Positions 30,370-40,790 of a stretch of 64,000 nucleotides of DNA are shown here, in pieces (the first letter of the stretch is position 1; each line of letters begins with the position of its first letter). The stretch is from Flavobacterium crocinum (GTDB lineage Bacteria; Bacteroidota; Bacteroidia; Flavobacteriales; Flavobacteriaceae): contig NZ_CP029255.1 of NCBI RefSeq assembly GCF_003122385.1, positions 3,224,001 to 3,288,000 of the forward strand, given 5' to 3'. The notes below the pieces were generated by a model. The model worked only from the letters and a program-made list of their open reading frames with translations. It searched no databases and was not told where the DNA came from. The position numbers were made by a program, and so were the translations under genes.

Positions 30370-33300
30370 ATGAAAAAAAACTTTACTTTTTGTAATCTCA
30401 AGTATCAAATGAGATTATTAGGACTTTTAACTTTATTCTTTTTATGCAATAATGCATTCTCTCAGACTATTTGTAGACCTGTGTCTCAGACCAATAGTAC
30501 AGGAGGAGGGCTTTTGTGTTTAGGAGTAGATGTTAATAGTCCTGCCAACGCTTACGATAGCGCTGGCTTATCCACGTATGCGACCTTAACAAATGGTGTT
30601 GCGGTTCTTGGGTGTTTTGCAGAAGAAACATTGACTTTAAACCAAACAGCCCGGGCGGGTGACCAAGTTGCAATATATTTTGGTACAGGTAACGGATTGC
30701 TTGATTTAACTTTGTTATCAAGTGCAACGGTTCAAGCTAAAAATTCTGGGACTAATGTAGGTTCGAGTGTAGCTTTAAACAGTCCGCTTTTAAATTTAAA
30801 TTTATTAAGCGGTAATACTGTTGCTGTTGCAAAATTTCCTATCACAGGTGATACCAACCAAATTCAAATTCAAGTTGGAGGTGGTTTGATAGCTCTTTTG
30901 ACAAGTTTGAGGCTTTATGATGTTAGGTTAGAATTTGCGCAACCAACTGTAACGGGTGGTTTATCACAAACTGTTTGTGCCGGAATTCCAACTACTCTTA
31001 CCGCAACACCCGCGGCAGGTACTACGTTGGCATGGTATAGTTCTGAGTTTTCTACCACAGCTTTAGCAGTAGGAAATACCTATACTACTCCTGCTTTAAC
31101 ATCAAATACTACATATTATATAGGAATAACCAGAGCTGCGGGTTGCGAAGGAAATGTTCGTGTGCCTGTGGTTTTAAATGTTTCTAATCCAGTTGCTCCG
31201 GCAATTAGCAATGTTGGTCTTAATGTTTGTTCTACTGGGGCGACCCAGCAAACGACTTTATCGGTTTTAAATCCGGTACCAGGTACAACTTATTCATGGT
31301 ATGCTACAGCAACTGCTACAACTGCATTAGCAACAGGAAATACTTATTCGCCAACAGTTCCTTTGGGAACTACTTCATTTTATGTAGGAGCTTCTATTGG
31401 AAGTTGTGTTAGTTCCCGTACTCAGGTTAATGTTGCTTCGACAGCGGTACCAGCTACACCTACTGTTCTTACTCAAAGTGTGACTATACAATCTGGTCAG
31501 AATGCAACGTTAAACGCAACGACTTCTGAAGCAGGAGTACAATTAAATTGGTATGAAAATGCTACAGGCGGAACGGCGGTTGCGACAAATACAGCTACTT
31601 TTATTACACCAATTTTAACAGCGACTAAAACTTATTATGTTGAAGCACAGAGTCCAAATGGGAATTGTGTTAGTGCAACTAGAGTACCGGTTACTGTAAC
31701 GGTTCAGCCATCAGCTTTAGGAGGATGTCTTGAAGCCAGTAGTCAGTCAACTACTCAAGTTGGTATATGTTTATTGTGTAATGCTACTAACTTAAATAAT
31801 TCTGTAGATGGCAATCCTGCAACAGCTGCGACTTTAAGTGTTCCAGTGGGAGTTGCAGCATCAATACAGCAGACATTGCAATTTAACAATCCTGGAAAAG
31901 CAGGAGATATTGTTGATGTGGATCTTGAATTGCCAGGAGGTTTAGCCGATCTTACTTTATTAGGTGCTGTGAGTTTAGCAACTTATAATGGTGCAACCTA
32001 TAATAATGATAGAGTAGCAATAACAAATCCTTTAATCACTTTACAATTATTATCTGGAAATCGCTTTAGAGCAAGTGTTACTGCCGGAGCTAATTTTGAT
32101 CGTGTAGAAATTAGATTAGGAGCTGTGGCAGCCGTTTTATCAAGAGTCGATATTTATCAGGCAACTTATAGATATAAAGCACCAACTGTAACTGGGAATA
32201 CAACAATTTGTAGTGGACAAACAGCTACATTAACAGCAGCTCTTGCTGTTGGTGAAACGGTTAATTGGTATAGTGCAGCTACTGGCGGAACTTCATTAGC
32301 TTCTACTGCAGCATTTACTACTCCTGTTTTAACAGCTTCAACTACTTATTATGTTCAAGTAACAAGAAATGGTTGTGTGAATAGTGAAAGAAACCCTGTT
32401 CAGGTTTCAGTAGATATTCCGGTAAATCCTATTGTTACTTTTTCTCCATCGACAATTTGTAGCGGACAATCTACGACTATAACTGTGCAGGCTCCGGTTG
32501 CTGGTACTACTTATAATTGGTATGATGCTGCTACTGGTGGAAATTTAGTATTTACGGGTAATTCATTTACAACTCCTGCTTTGTCGGTAAATACAGATTA
32601 TTTTGTAGAAGCCGCTATTGGTGCTTGTGTTTCATCAGTACGTACACCAGTTAATTTACTTGTTAGTCCAGTGCCTGCAACACCAACATTTGCATCATCA
32701 GAATTAATTATTCATTCTGGGCAAACAATTACATTGGCGGTTCAAAATCCAGCAGGTGGTGTTCGATACAATTGGTACGATGTGCCAACAGGTGGTGCTT
32801 CGATTGCTTTTAATACAGCAACTTATACTCCTAGTCCAGCATTAACTGCTAATAAAACCTATTATGTTGAAGCTGTAAATGTTTTAACAGATTGTGCTAA
32901 TTCTGTAAGAGGTGTAATTAATGTTACTGTAATTGCGAATACGAGCACTTGTTTACAAGCAGGTACAGAAATCTCTTCAAATGATGGTTTATTGTGCGTT
33001 TTATGTACGCCTACCAATCCAGGTTTCGCCGTTGATGGTAACATTAACACATTTTCACAACTTAGCGTACCAATTGGTGTGGGAGCTTATCTTCAACAGC
33101 AGTTGATTTTTGGAAATCCAGGACAGACGGGTGATATTATTGATGTTGATTTAGAAGTTCCTGGTGGCCTTCTTGATATTAGCGTTTTGTCTAATATTAC
33201 TTTAGCGACTTACAATGGAGCAACTTATAATAATGACAGGATAGCAATAAATAATAACTTATTAAATATTCAATTATTATCCGGAAATAAATTTAAAGCA

Positions 33301-36300
33301 AGTTTTGTTGCAACAGCCCCATTTGATCGTGTTGAAGTTAGATTAGGAGGAACAGCAACATTATTAAGTAATTTATATATTTATCAGGCTGCATATCGAT
33401 ATCCAAATGCTACAATTACAGGAGCTGCAGCACCAATTTGTGCTGGACAAACAGCTAATTTATCTGTAACTCCAGTACCAGGAGAAATTTTTGAATGGTA
33501 CGATTCTGCAACTGGCGGAAATCCTGTAACAGTGAATCCAACAGGACCATTAACAGCTACAACAACATACTACTTGCAATCAACACGTGGAACTTGTGTG
33601 AACAGTTTACGTCAAGCAGTTACGGTAAATGTCTTGCCAATTCCAACAGCGGCAAATATTGCAATAACAAGTCCAGTTGAAGCTACTTGTACAGGAACCG
33701 CTGTTTTAACTCCATCTTCTGCTATTGCGGGAGCTCAATTTAAATATTATACAGATCAGAATAAATCTCAGGAAATTGTAAATGGAACTACAATTGGAAC
33801 GGTAACATTTGCAAAAGATGCTAATGGAGTGCTTAGTATTTCAGGTTTAGCTAGCGGAACTAATTATAATTATTTTATCTCTGCTGTTAATGGGGGTACT
33901 TGCGAAAACGTGAATGGTGATTTAAAACAAGTAACTATTAACTCTCCTTCAACAACGTCTTTAACGCTTATCACTACTCCTTTGCAAGCTTGTGGAAGCG
34001 CTAATTTGGCTAACGCAATCACTAATTTTGATTCAACCGTTACTTATACTTTTTATGATCCTTCAAATAATGTAATGACAGCAGATGCTGCAGCAAATGT
34101 AACAGTAAGTGGTATTTATTCTATAGAAGCACAGAGTCCTACAAGCACTTGTCCGTCAGCTAAGCAGTTTGTGACCGTGACAATTAATGAAGTGCCAACT
34201 CTAGTGGTAACTAATCCGCAAGAATCTGTAAATGTTGGAACTGATGTTGTATTAAATGCTACTTCTACAGGAACCATTACATGGTTTAATCCGCAAGGAG
34301 TTGCAATTGCAGGCCCTCCGTTTACAACTGGACCGTTAAATGTTCCGGGAGTTTACACTTATACTGCTGTAGCAACTATTGGGACTTGTACTACTACCAC
34401 AACTAAAATAATCAATGTAATAGACCTTACAAGTTGTCAAAACTTAACAGAACGAGTTTATGCTACAGGACAAACGAAAGGTTCTATAATTACAGGGGAT
34501 GTTTCAAATGAACCAAATGCGGTCGATGGAAACCCTCAGACATTTTCAACAATCACGACAGGTTTAGGACTTTTAGGTATTGGGACAACGTGGCAAAATT
34601 TAACTTGGTCAACAACTATTGCTAAAGGAACTCCGGTTACTGTAAAATTAGGTTCTGAATACAGTTTATTAGCTGTTGGTCAGAATTTATCAGTAGTAGG
34701 GACAAGAAATGGCAATCTTATTGGTACGGGACAGCCAGTATCAGGATCATTATTAAATTTACTTTCAGGAGATAATACTTATGAGTTTACATTTGTTCCT
34801 TCAGATGCTTCCGGTCCACAAGATTATGATGGCATTCGTATTGTATCTTCTTCAGTTTTAAGTGTTGCTCAAAATACAAAAGTCTTTGATGCTCATTATA
34901 ATAAACCAGTTACTGCTGTAACTTGTACTCCAGGAGATATTCAGGATATTTTTTATGGTGCAACAGATATAAATCTTCCTGTGGGGGCAGCAACTGCTTT
35001 AATAGGAGTAAGTGATGCTTGGAATGTTGCTGATAATGACGTAACAACTTTTGCTACAATGTACAGTGGAGTTGGAGTTGCGGCAGCTGCAGATTTAACG
35101 GTGCAATTTAAAACACCATCTGTTATTAGCGATACTTTAAGAATTGTGGTTTCAAAACCAGGAACTCTTTTAAGCGTGAATCTGCTTACAGGATTTTCAG
35201 TTCAACGTTATTTAGGAAATGTAGCAGTTGGTGCTCCAATTCAAAACACTAGTACTTTATTAAGCATAAAATTATTGCCAGGAAATACATTGGCAATGGT
35301 ACTAGTATCTTCTCCAACAGAAATTTATGATAGAGTTAGAATCCGTTTAGGAGGTGTTGCTGGAGTGTTAGATTTCTTAAGAGTTCATACTGTAGAAAGA
35401 ACAGCTAATACCACAGTTATTGGTGCAGATCCGCAGAATAAAATTACGGTCTGTCCAGGAACCGAGATTGAACTTCAAATTCCCGAAGTCGCTTGTTCGA
35501 CTTATCGATGGTATGACGCAGAGACAGGAGGAAATTTAGTGGCTACTGGACCTACTTTTACAGTGCCGGATAATTTAACAACAGGTATTTACAGATATTA
35601 TGTGCAGCCAGTAAGATATGGTTGTGAAAATTATGCAAGAGGTGAAGTAACTGTTGAGGTAAAAGCTTCTTCTCCGGTAAATGCTTTAACAGATATTACG
35701 CTAAATGGAGGAACTGCCACATCAATTTGTTCTCCTTTCGGAACAGTAACTCTGGCTACTGGTTTAAGTGGAACACCAGTTTTAACTAATCCGGTTTACC
35801 ACTGGTATAGCCTTAATGGAGCAACTCATCAGTTGATTCCGGGTGAGACGACAGCACAATTAGTTGTAAACGGACTAGCTCCCGGAACTTACACTTATTA
35901 TGTTGGAGTAAGTTCTGATCAATTCTGTGAGACTACAGAAGCAAATAGAAAACAAATTACGTTTACTATTCTGCCTCCTTCAACAATGAATAATATTTTG
36001 GTAGATGATGTAACAGTTTGTCATAGTACACCTGCATCATTAACACCAACTGCACCTTCATTAAGTAGTGCGGTGTTTACATGGTATTTAGATGCTAATA
36101 AAACACAACCAATTACTAATGGTTCTGTTATAGCAGGAGTAACTTATGTAATTGATGCTGCAGGTGTATTAACGGCTACAGGATTAACAAAAGCACAGAG
36201 TCCAATTACGTATTATGTGGCTGTTTCAAGTACTAATACTTGTGAGAATCTTGCGGGTACTCTACAAGATGCAGTAATCATGATTAGCGATCCCAATACG

Positions 36301-39300
36301 CCAACTACAACAGATACAACACAAGATTTCTGTTTAGAAGATAATCCAACAATTGCAAGCATTCAGGTAAATGAAACTAATGTTGTCTGGTATAATGTAG
36401 CAACAGGCGGAACGCCACTGGCATCAACTGCGGCTTTATCAAGCGGTATTTATTATGCGGCAGCGACAGATGCGATTACAGGTTGTGAGAGTAGTGTAAG
36501 GCTAGCTATTACAATTTCAGTTAATGATCCTGGAACTCCAACCACAACAGATACAACACAAGATTTCTGTTTAGTAAATACTCCGACATTTGCAAGTATT
36601 CAGACAAATGAAACTAATGTAGTCTGGTATGCAACTGCAACAGGCGGAACAGCAATTCCGGCAGCAACAGCTTTAACAAGCGGAACTTACTATGCTGCAT
36701 TATTAGATGCAACAACAGGTTGTGAAAGTTTAGTGAGATTACAAGTTGCGGTAAGTGTAACAGATCCTGCAACACCGACAACAACAGATACAACACAAGA
36801 TTTCTGTTTAGTAAATGCTCCAACTTTTGCTAGTATTCAGACAAACGAAACCAATGTAGTTTGGTATGATGTTCCAACAGGTGGAACAGCAATTGCATCG
36901 ACAACAGCTTTGACAAGCGGAATATACTATGCTGCATTATTGGATGCGACAACAGGGTGTGAAAGTTCAGTGAGATTAGCTGTAACGATTACAGTTTCTG
37001 ATCCTGGAACGCCAACAACAACAGATGCAACACAAGATTTCTGTTTAGTAAATGCTCCAACATTTGCAAGTATTCAAACAAATGAAACAAATATAGTTTG
37101 GTATGATGCTCCAACAGGCGGAACGGCAATTCCTTCTGCAACAGCTTTAACAAGTGGAACATATTATGCAGCTTTAACAGATGCAGCTACAGGTTGCGAA
37201 AGTGCAACAAGATTGATGGTTGCGGTTACTGTTTCAGATCCTGGAACTCCAACAACAACAGATACAACACAAGATTTCTGTTTAGTAAATACTCCGACAT
37301 TTGCAAGTATTCAGACAAACGAAACTAACGTAGTTTGGTATACAACAGCAACAGGTGGAACAGCAATTCCTGCTACAACAGCCTTAACAAGCGGAACATA
37401 CTATGCTGCATTATTAGATGCAACAACAGGATGTGAAAGTGCTACCAGACTAATGGTTGCAGTTACTGTATCAGATCCTGGAACACCAACCACAACAGAT
37501 GCAACACAAGATTTCTGTTTAGTAAATGCTCCAACTTTTGCAAGTATTCAGACAAACGAAACCAATGTAGTTTGGTATGATGCTCCAACAGGTGGAACAG
37601 CAATTGCATCGACAACAGCTTTAACAAGCGGTACATATTATGCTGCATTATTAGATGCAACAACAAGTTGTGAAAGTGCAACAAGATTGATGGTTGCGAT
37701 TACTGTTTCAGATCCTGGTACTCCAACCACCACAGATGCAACACAGGATTTCTGTTTAGTAAATGCTCCAACATTTGCGAGTATTCAAACAAACGAAACT
37801 AATGTAGTTTGGTATGCAACAGCAACAGGCGGAACATCAATTCCGGCTACGACAGCTTTGACAAGTGGAACATACTATGCAGCTTTAACAGATGCAGGGA
37901 CAGGTTGTGAAAGCGCTACCAGATTGATGGTTGCCGTTACAGTTTCAGATCCTGGAACACCAACTACGACAGATACCACACAAGATTTCTGTTTAGTAAA
38001 TGCTCCGACATTTGCGAGTATTCAAACCAACGAAACGAATGTGGTTTGGTATAATGCTGCAACAGGAGGAACAGCAATTCCTTCAACAACAACACTAACA
38101 AGTGGAACATATTACGCATCATTATTGGATGCTACGACAGGTTGTGAAAGTTTAGTGAGATTGCAAGTTGCAGTAAGCGTAACAGATCCTGCAACACCGA
38201 CAACAGCAGATACAACACAGGATTTCTGTTTAGTAAATGCTCCAACATTTGCAAGTATTCAGACTAATGAAACAAATGTGGTTTGGTATAATGTTGCAAC
38301 TGGAGGAACAGCAATTCCATCTGCAACAGCTTTAACAAGCGGAACCTATTATGCTGCATTATTAGATGCTGTAACTGGTTGTGAAAGTTCAGTGAGACTA
38401 GTTGTAACAATTACAGTTTCAGATCCTGGAACTCCAACTACTGTAGATGCAACACAAGATTTCTGTTTAGTAAATGCTCCAACATTTGCGAGTATTCAAA
38501 CAAACGAAACTAATGTAGTTTGGTATGCAACAGCAACAGGTGGAACAGCAATTCCGGCTACGACAGCCTTAACAAGTGGAACATATTATGCAGCTTTAAC
38601 AGATGCAACAACAGGTTGTGAAAGTGCAACAAGATTAATGGTTGCAGTTACAGTTTCAGATCCTGGAACTCCAACTACTGCAGATGCAACACAAGATTTT
38701 TGTTTAGTAAATGCTCCGACATTTGCAAGTATTCAGACAAACGAAACTAATGTAGTTTGGTATGCAACAGCAACAGGCGGAACAGCAATTCCTGCAACAA
38801 CAGCTTTAACAAGCGGAACCTATTACGCTGCGTTATTAGATGCAACGACAGGTTGCCAAAGTTCAGTAAGATTACAAGTTGCGGTGAGTGTAACAGATCC
38901 TGCTACACCAACAACAAATGCAGCAACACAAACTTTCTGTTCCGGAACAAACCCAACAGTTGCTAATATTCAGGTAAATGAAAGCAATGTAGTTTGGTAT
39001 ACAACACAAACTGGTGGAACTGTTTTAGCTTCAACAGCTGCATTAACAACAGCTACTTATTTTGGAGCTATAAAAGATCCGGTAACAGGTTGTGAAAGTA
39101 GTGTAAGATTACAAGTAGCAGTTACAGTTGGAAATACTATAAATCCAACAACTAACAATGCAACACAAACTTTCTGTTCTACTTCTGCTCCTACAATAGC
39201 TAACATTCAGGTAAACGAAAGTAATGTAACCTGGTATACAGCAGCTACAGGAGGAACAGCACTACCAGCAGGTACATTATTAATGTCCGGAGTTTATTAC

Positions 39301-40743
39301 GGAAATATTGTTGATGCGGCAACAGCTTGTGAAAGTACAACTCGTTTACAAGTAACTGTTACAGTTGTCAACCCAAGTGCGACACCAACGACTAATAACG
39401 CTACTCAAAATTTCTGTACGCTTAATTCGCCAACAGTTGCTAATATTCAAGTAAATGAAGCAAATGTAGTTTGGTATACCACAGCAACAGGAGGAACAGC
39501 ACTTGCGGCTACAACTGCACTTACAACAGGTATTTATTATGGAGCGGTTTCTAGTGCAATTGGTTGTGAAAATCCGGTTAGACTTGCGGTTACCGTAAAT
39601 GTAAATGCTCCTGGAGTAATTACAACTCCAAGAACAGCTCAGACGTTCTGTTTGTCAGCTTTGCCAACATTAGCTAGTATTTTAGTAAATGAAGCAAATG
39701 TGGTTTGGTATACTACAGCAACTGGAGGAACACCATTAGCTACTAATACACCGCTTACAGCAACAACATATTATGCTGGAGCTTTGGCTAACACAACTAA
39801 TGGTTGTGATAACGGACCAAGATTAGCGATAACTGTTTCGTTTGAAAATGATGCGGCTTATCAAATTGCAACAACAGATGATACTCCTTGTGTATTCAAA
39901 GGGGTGACATATTCAATTGCAAATGGAAAATCGGATTATGTATGGACTATTAACGGAGGTACAATTGTAACCGGAGGAGGTTCTGCAGATGGATCTGTTA
40001 CAGTTTCCTGGTCAGACGTAGGCCCTGGAACAGTTAGCGTTACTTATACCAATACTTGTGATGAAAGAACAACCAAAACATTAAATGTTAGTGTAACAAG
40101 CTGTTCAGATTTAACAATCACTCATACAGTTGATAATCCAACTCCAAATTTTGGTGATCAGGTGACCTTTACGATTACGGTTAACAATGTTGGAGAAGGT
40201 GATTTCATAAATACTATTGTAAGTGATCTACTTCCAAGCGGTTTAGAATTAGTTAGCTCATCTGCTACATCGGGAACATACGATCCAAATACACAGCTTT
40301 GGACAATTCCTAGACTAAATGCAGGACAAAGCGTGGTATTGACAATCGTTGCACAAGTATTGCCTAATGGAAATTATACCGTCGTTGCAACAGTTGAAAC
40401 TTCAACTCCTTTAGATGTTGATCCATCAAATAATTCAGCTTCAGTTACATTAGAACCAATTTGTTTGACAGTTTACAATGAGTTTACGCCAAATAATGAC
40501 GGAAAAAATGATCTGTTCAGAATTGATTGTATCGAATCTTATCCAAACAATGAGTTGAAAGTATTTAACAGATACGGAGCATTAGTGTACAGTAAAACGC
40601 ACTATGAAAATGATTGGGACGGAACAGCAAATGTATCCGGAGTTATTAATAGAGGGGATATGTTGCCAACAGGTACTTATTTTTATGTGATCACCATTGG
40701 AGATGGAACGGTTAAAAAAGGCTGGTTGTCTATTATGAGATAA
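30370..40743 (+). CDS. giant T9SS type B adhesin with tandem Ig-like repeats
   Basis: A surface protein of about 3457 residues. The frame is open from 30298, but Met at 30370 begins a proper Sec signal (MKKNFTFCNLKYQMRLLGLL, ending AFSQ). Order: signal; five beta-rich modules beginning with Cys and containing NDRV/NLLSGN-like blocks (about 30466-30945, 31720-32180, 32947-33405, 34432-34908, 34918-35400), each followed by Ig-like CHU_C-associated domains; 15 tandem 79-residue Ig-like repeats (residues about 1974-3158); a DUF11-like domain (about 3240-3360); and the C-terminal CLTVYNEFTPNNDGKNDLFRID...GTYFYVITIGDGTVKKGWLSIMR type B sorting domain. Each Ig unit keeps a Cys pair. It is a probable SprB-like adhesin, secreted with the next two gene products. 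Confidence 0.9.
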   Translation: MKKNFTFCNLKYQMRLLGLLTLFFLCNNAFSQTICRPVSQTNSTGGGLLCLGVDVNSPANAYDSAGLSTYATLTNGVAVLGCFAEETLTLNQTARAGDQVAIYFGTGNGLLDLTLLSSATVQAKNSGTNVGSSVALNSPLLNLNLLSGNTVAVAKFPITGDTNQIQIQVGGGLIALLTSLRLYDVRLEFAQPTVTGGLSQTVCAGIPTTLTATPAAGTTLAWYSSEFSTTALAVGNTYTTPALTSNTTYYIGITRAAGCEGNVRVPVVLNVSNPVAPAISNVGLNVCSTGATQQTTLSVLNPVPGTTYSWYATATATTALATGNTYSPTVPLGTTSFYVGASIGSCVSSRTQVNVASTAVPATPTVLTQSVTIQSGQNATLNATTSEAGVQLNWYENATGGTAVATNTATFITPILTATKTYYVEAQSPNGNCVSATRVPVTVTVQPSALGGCLEASSQSTTQVGICLLCNATNLNNSVDGNPATAATLSVPVGVAASIQQTLQFNNPGKAGDIVDVDLELPGGLADLTLLGAVSLATYNGATYNNDRVAITNPLITLQLLSGNRFRASVTAGANFDRVEIRLGAVAAVLSRVDIYQATYRYKAPTVTGNTTICSGQTATLTAALAVGETVNWYSAATGGTSLASTAAFTTPVLTASTTYYVQVTRNGCVNSERNPVQVSVDIPVNPIVTFSPSTICSGQSTTITVQAPVAGTTYNWYDAATGGNLVFTGNSFTTPALSVNTDYFVEAAIGACVSSVRTPVNLLVSPVPATPTFASSELIIHSGQTITLAVQNPAGGVRYNWYDVPTGGASIAFNTATYTPSPALTANKTYYVEAVNVLTDCANSVRGVINVTVIANTSTCLQAGTEISSNDGLLCVLCTPTNPGFAVDGNINTFSQLSVPIGVGAYLQQQLIFGNPGQTGDIIDVDLEVPGGLLDISVLSNITLATYNGATYNNDRIAINNNLLNIQLLSGNKFKASFVATAPFDRVEVRLGGTATLLSNLYIYQAAYRYPNATITGAAAPICAGQTANLSVTPVPGEIFEWYDSATGGNPVTVNPTGPLTATTTYYLQSTRGTCVNSLRQAVTVNVLPIPTAANIAITSPVEATCTGTAVLTPSSAIAGAQFKYYTDQNKSQEIVNGTTIGTVTFAKDANGVLSISGLASGTNYNYFISAVNGGTCENVNGDLKQVTINSPSTTSLTLITTPLQACGSANLANAITNFDSTVTYTFYDPSNNVMTADAAANVTVSGIYSIEAQSPTSTCPSAKQFVTVTINEVPTLVVTNPQESVNVGTDVVLNATSTGTITWFNPQGVAIAGPPFTTGPLNVPGVYTYTAVATIGTCTTTTTKIINVIDLTSCQNLTERVYATGQTKGSIITGDVSNEPNAVDGNPQTFSTITTGLGLLGIGTTWQNLTWSTTIAKGTPVTVKLGSEYSLLAVGQNLSVVGTRNGNLIGTGQPVSGSLLNLLSGDNTYEFTFVPSDASGPQDYDGIRIVSSSVLSVAQNTKVFDAHYNKPVTAVTCTPGDIQDIFYGATDINLPVGAATALIGVSDAWNVADNDVTTFATMYSGVGVAAAADLTVQFKTPSVISDTLRIVVSKPGTLLSVNLLTGFSVQRYLGNVAVGAPIQNTSTLLSIKLLPGNTLAMVLVSSPTEIYDRVRIRLGGVAGVLDFLRVHTVERTANTTVIGADPQNKITVCPGTEIELQIPEVACSTYRWYDAETGGNLVATGPTFTVPDNLTTGIYRYYVQPVRYGCENYARGEVTVEVKASSPVNALTDITLNGGTATSICSPFGTVTLATGLSGTPVLTNPVYHWYSLNGATHQLIPGETTAQLVVNGLAPGTYTYYVGVSSDQFCETTEANRKQITFTILPPSTMNNILVDDVTVCHSTPASLTPTAPSLSSAVFTWYLDANKTQPITNGSVIAGVTYVIDAAGVLTATGLTKAQSPITYYVAVSSTNTCENLAGTLQDAVIMISDPNTPTTTDTTQDFCLEDNPTIASIQVNETNVVWYNVATGGTPLASTAALSSGIYYAAATDAITGCESSVRLAITISVNDPGTPTTTDTTQDFCLVNTPTFASIQTNETNVVWYATATGGTAIPAATALTSGTYYAALLDATTGCESLVRLQVAVSVTDPATPTTTDTTQDFCLVNAPTFASIQTNETNVVWYDVPTGGTAIASTTALTSGIYYAALLDATTGCESSVRLAVTITVSDPGTPTTTDATQDFCLVNAPTFASIQTNETNIVWYDAPTGGTAIPSATALTSGTYYAALTDAATGCESATRLMVAVTVSDPGTPTTTDTTQDFCLVNTPTFASIQTNETNVVWYTTATGGTAIPATTALTSGTYYAALLDATTGCESATRLMVAVTVSDPGTPTTTDATQDFCLVNAPTFASIQTNETNVVWYDAPTGGTAIASTTALTSGTYYAALLDATTSCESATRLMVAITVSDPGTPTTTDATQDFCLVNAPTFASIQTNETNVVWYATATGGTSIPATTALTSGTYYAALTDAGTGCESATRLMVAVTVSDPGTPTTTDTTQDFCLVNAPTFASIQTNETNVVWYNAATGGTAIPSTTTLTSGTYYASLLDATTGCESLVRLQVAVSVTDPATPTTADTTQDFCLVNAPTFASIQTNETNVVWYNVATGGTAIPSATALTSGTYYAALLDAVTGCESSVRLVVTITVSDPGTPTTVDATQDFCLVNAPTFASIQTNETNVVWYATATGGTAIPATTALTSGTYYAALTDATTGCESATRLMVAVTVSDPGTPTTADATQDFCLVNAPTFASIQTNETNVVWYATATGGTAIPATTALTSGTYYAALLDATTGCQSSVRLQVAVSVTDPATPTTNAATQTFCSGTNPTVANIQVNESNVVWYTTQTGGTVLASTAALTTATYFGAIKDPVTGCESSVRLQVAVTVGNTINPTTNNATQTFCSTSAPTIANIQVNESNVTWYTAATGGTALPAGTLLMSGVYYGNIVDAATACESTTRLQVTVTVVNPSATPTTNNATQNFCTLNSPTVANIQVNEANVVWYTTATGGTALAATTALTTGIYYGAVSSAIGCENPVRLAVTVNVNAPGVITTPRTAQTFCLSALPTLASILVNEANVVWYTTATGGTPLATNTPLTATTYYAGALANTTNGCDNGPRLAITVSFENDAAYQIATTDDTPCVFKGVTYSIANGKSDYVWTINGGTIVTGGGSADGSVTVSWSDVGPGTVSVTYTNTCDERTTKTLNVSVTSCSDLTITHTVDNPTPNFGDQVTFTITVNNVGEGDFINTIVSDLLPSGLELVSSSATSGTYDPNTQLWTIPRLNAGQSVVLTIVAQVLPNGNYTVVATVETSTPLDVDPSNNSASVTLEPICLTVYNEFTPNNDGKNDLFRIDCIESYPNNELKVFNRYGALVYSKTHYENDWDGTANVSGVINRGDMLPTGTYFYVITIGDGTVKKGWLSIMR
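36289..39846 (+). repeat. 15 tandem 237-bp repeats inside the adhesin gene
   Basis: Units begin (Asp-Pro-x-Thr-Pro) at 36289, 36526, 36763, 37000, 37237, 37474, 37711, 37948, 38185, 38422, 38659, 38896 and 39133, exactly 237 bp apart. Two further units follow with small length changes. Units 2-11 are near-identical (TQDFCLVNxPTFASIQTNET). Units 1 and 12-15 are diverged. Synonymous differences are scattered through the units. Confidence 0.95.
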
Positions 40744-40790
40744 TCCACTTCTATTAATCATCTAATTAACTAAACTAAATAAGTATCGTT

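Noticed and set aside
36289..39846. Long array of regular repeats that could suggest a CRISPR or similar array
   Set aside because: The 237-bp units are in one open reading frame, encode Ig-like domains and have no spacer structure.
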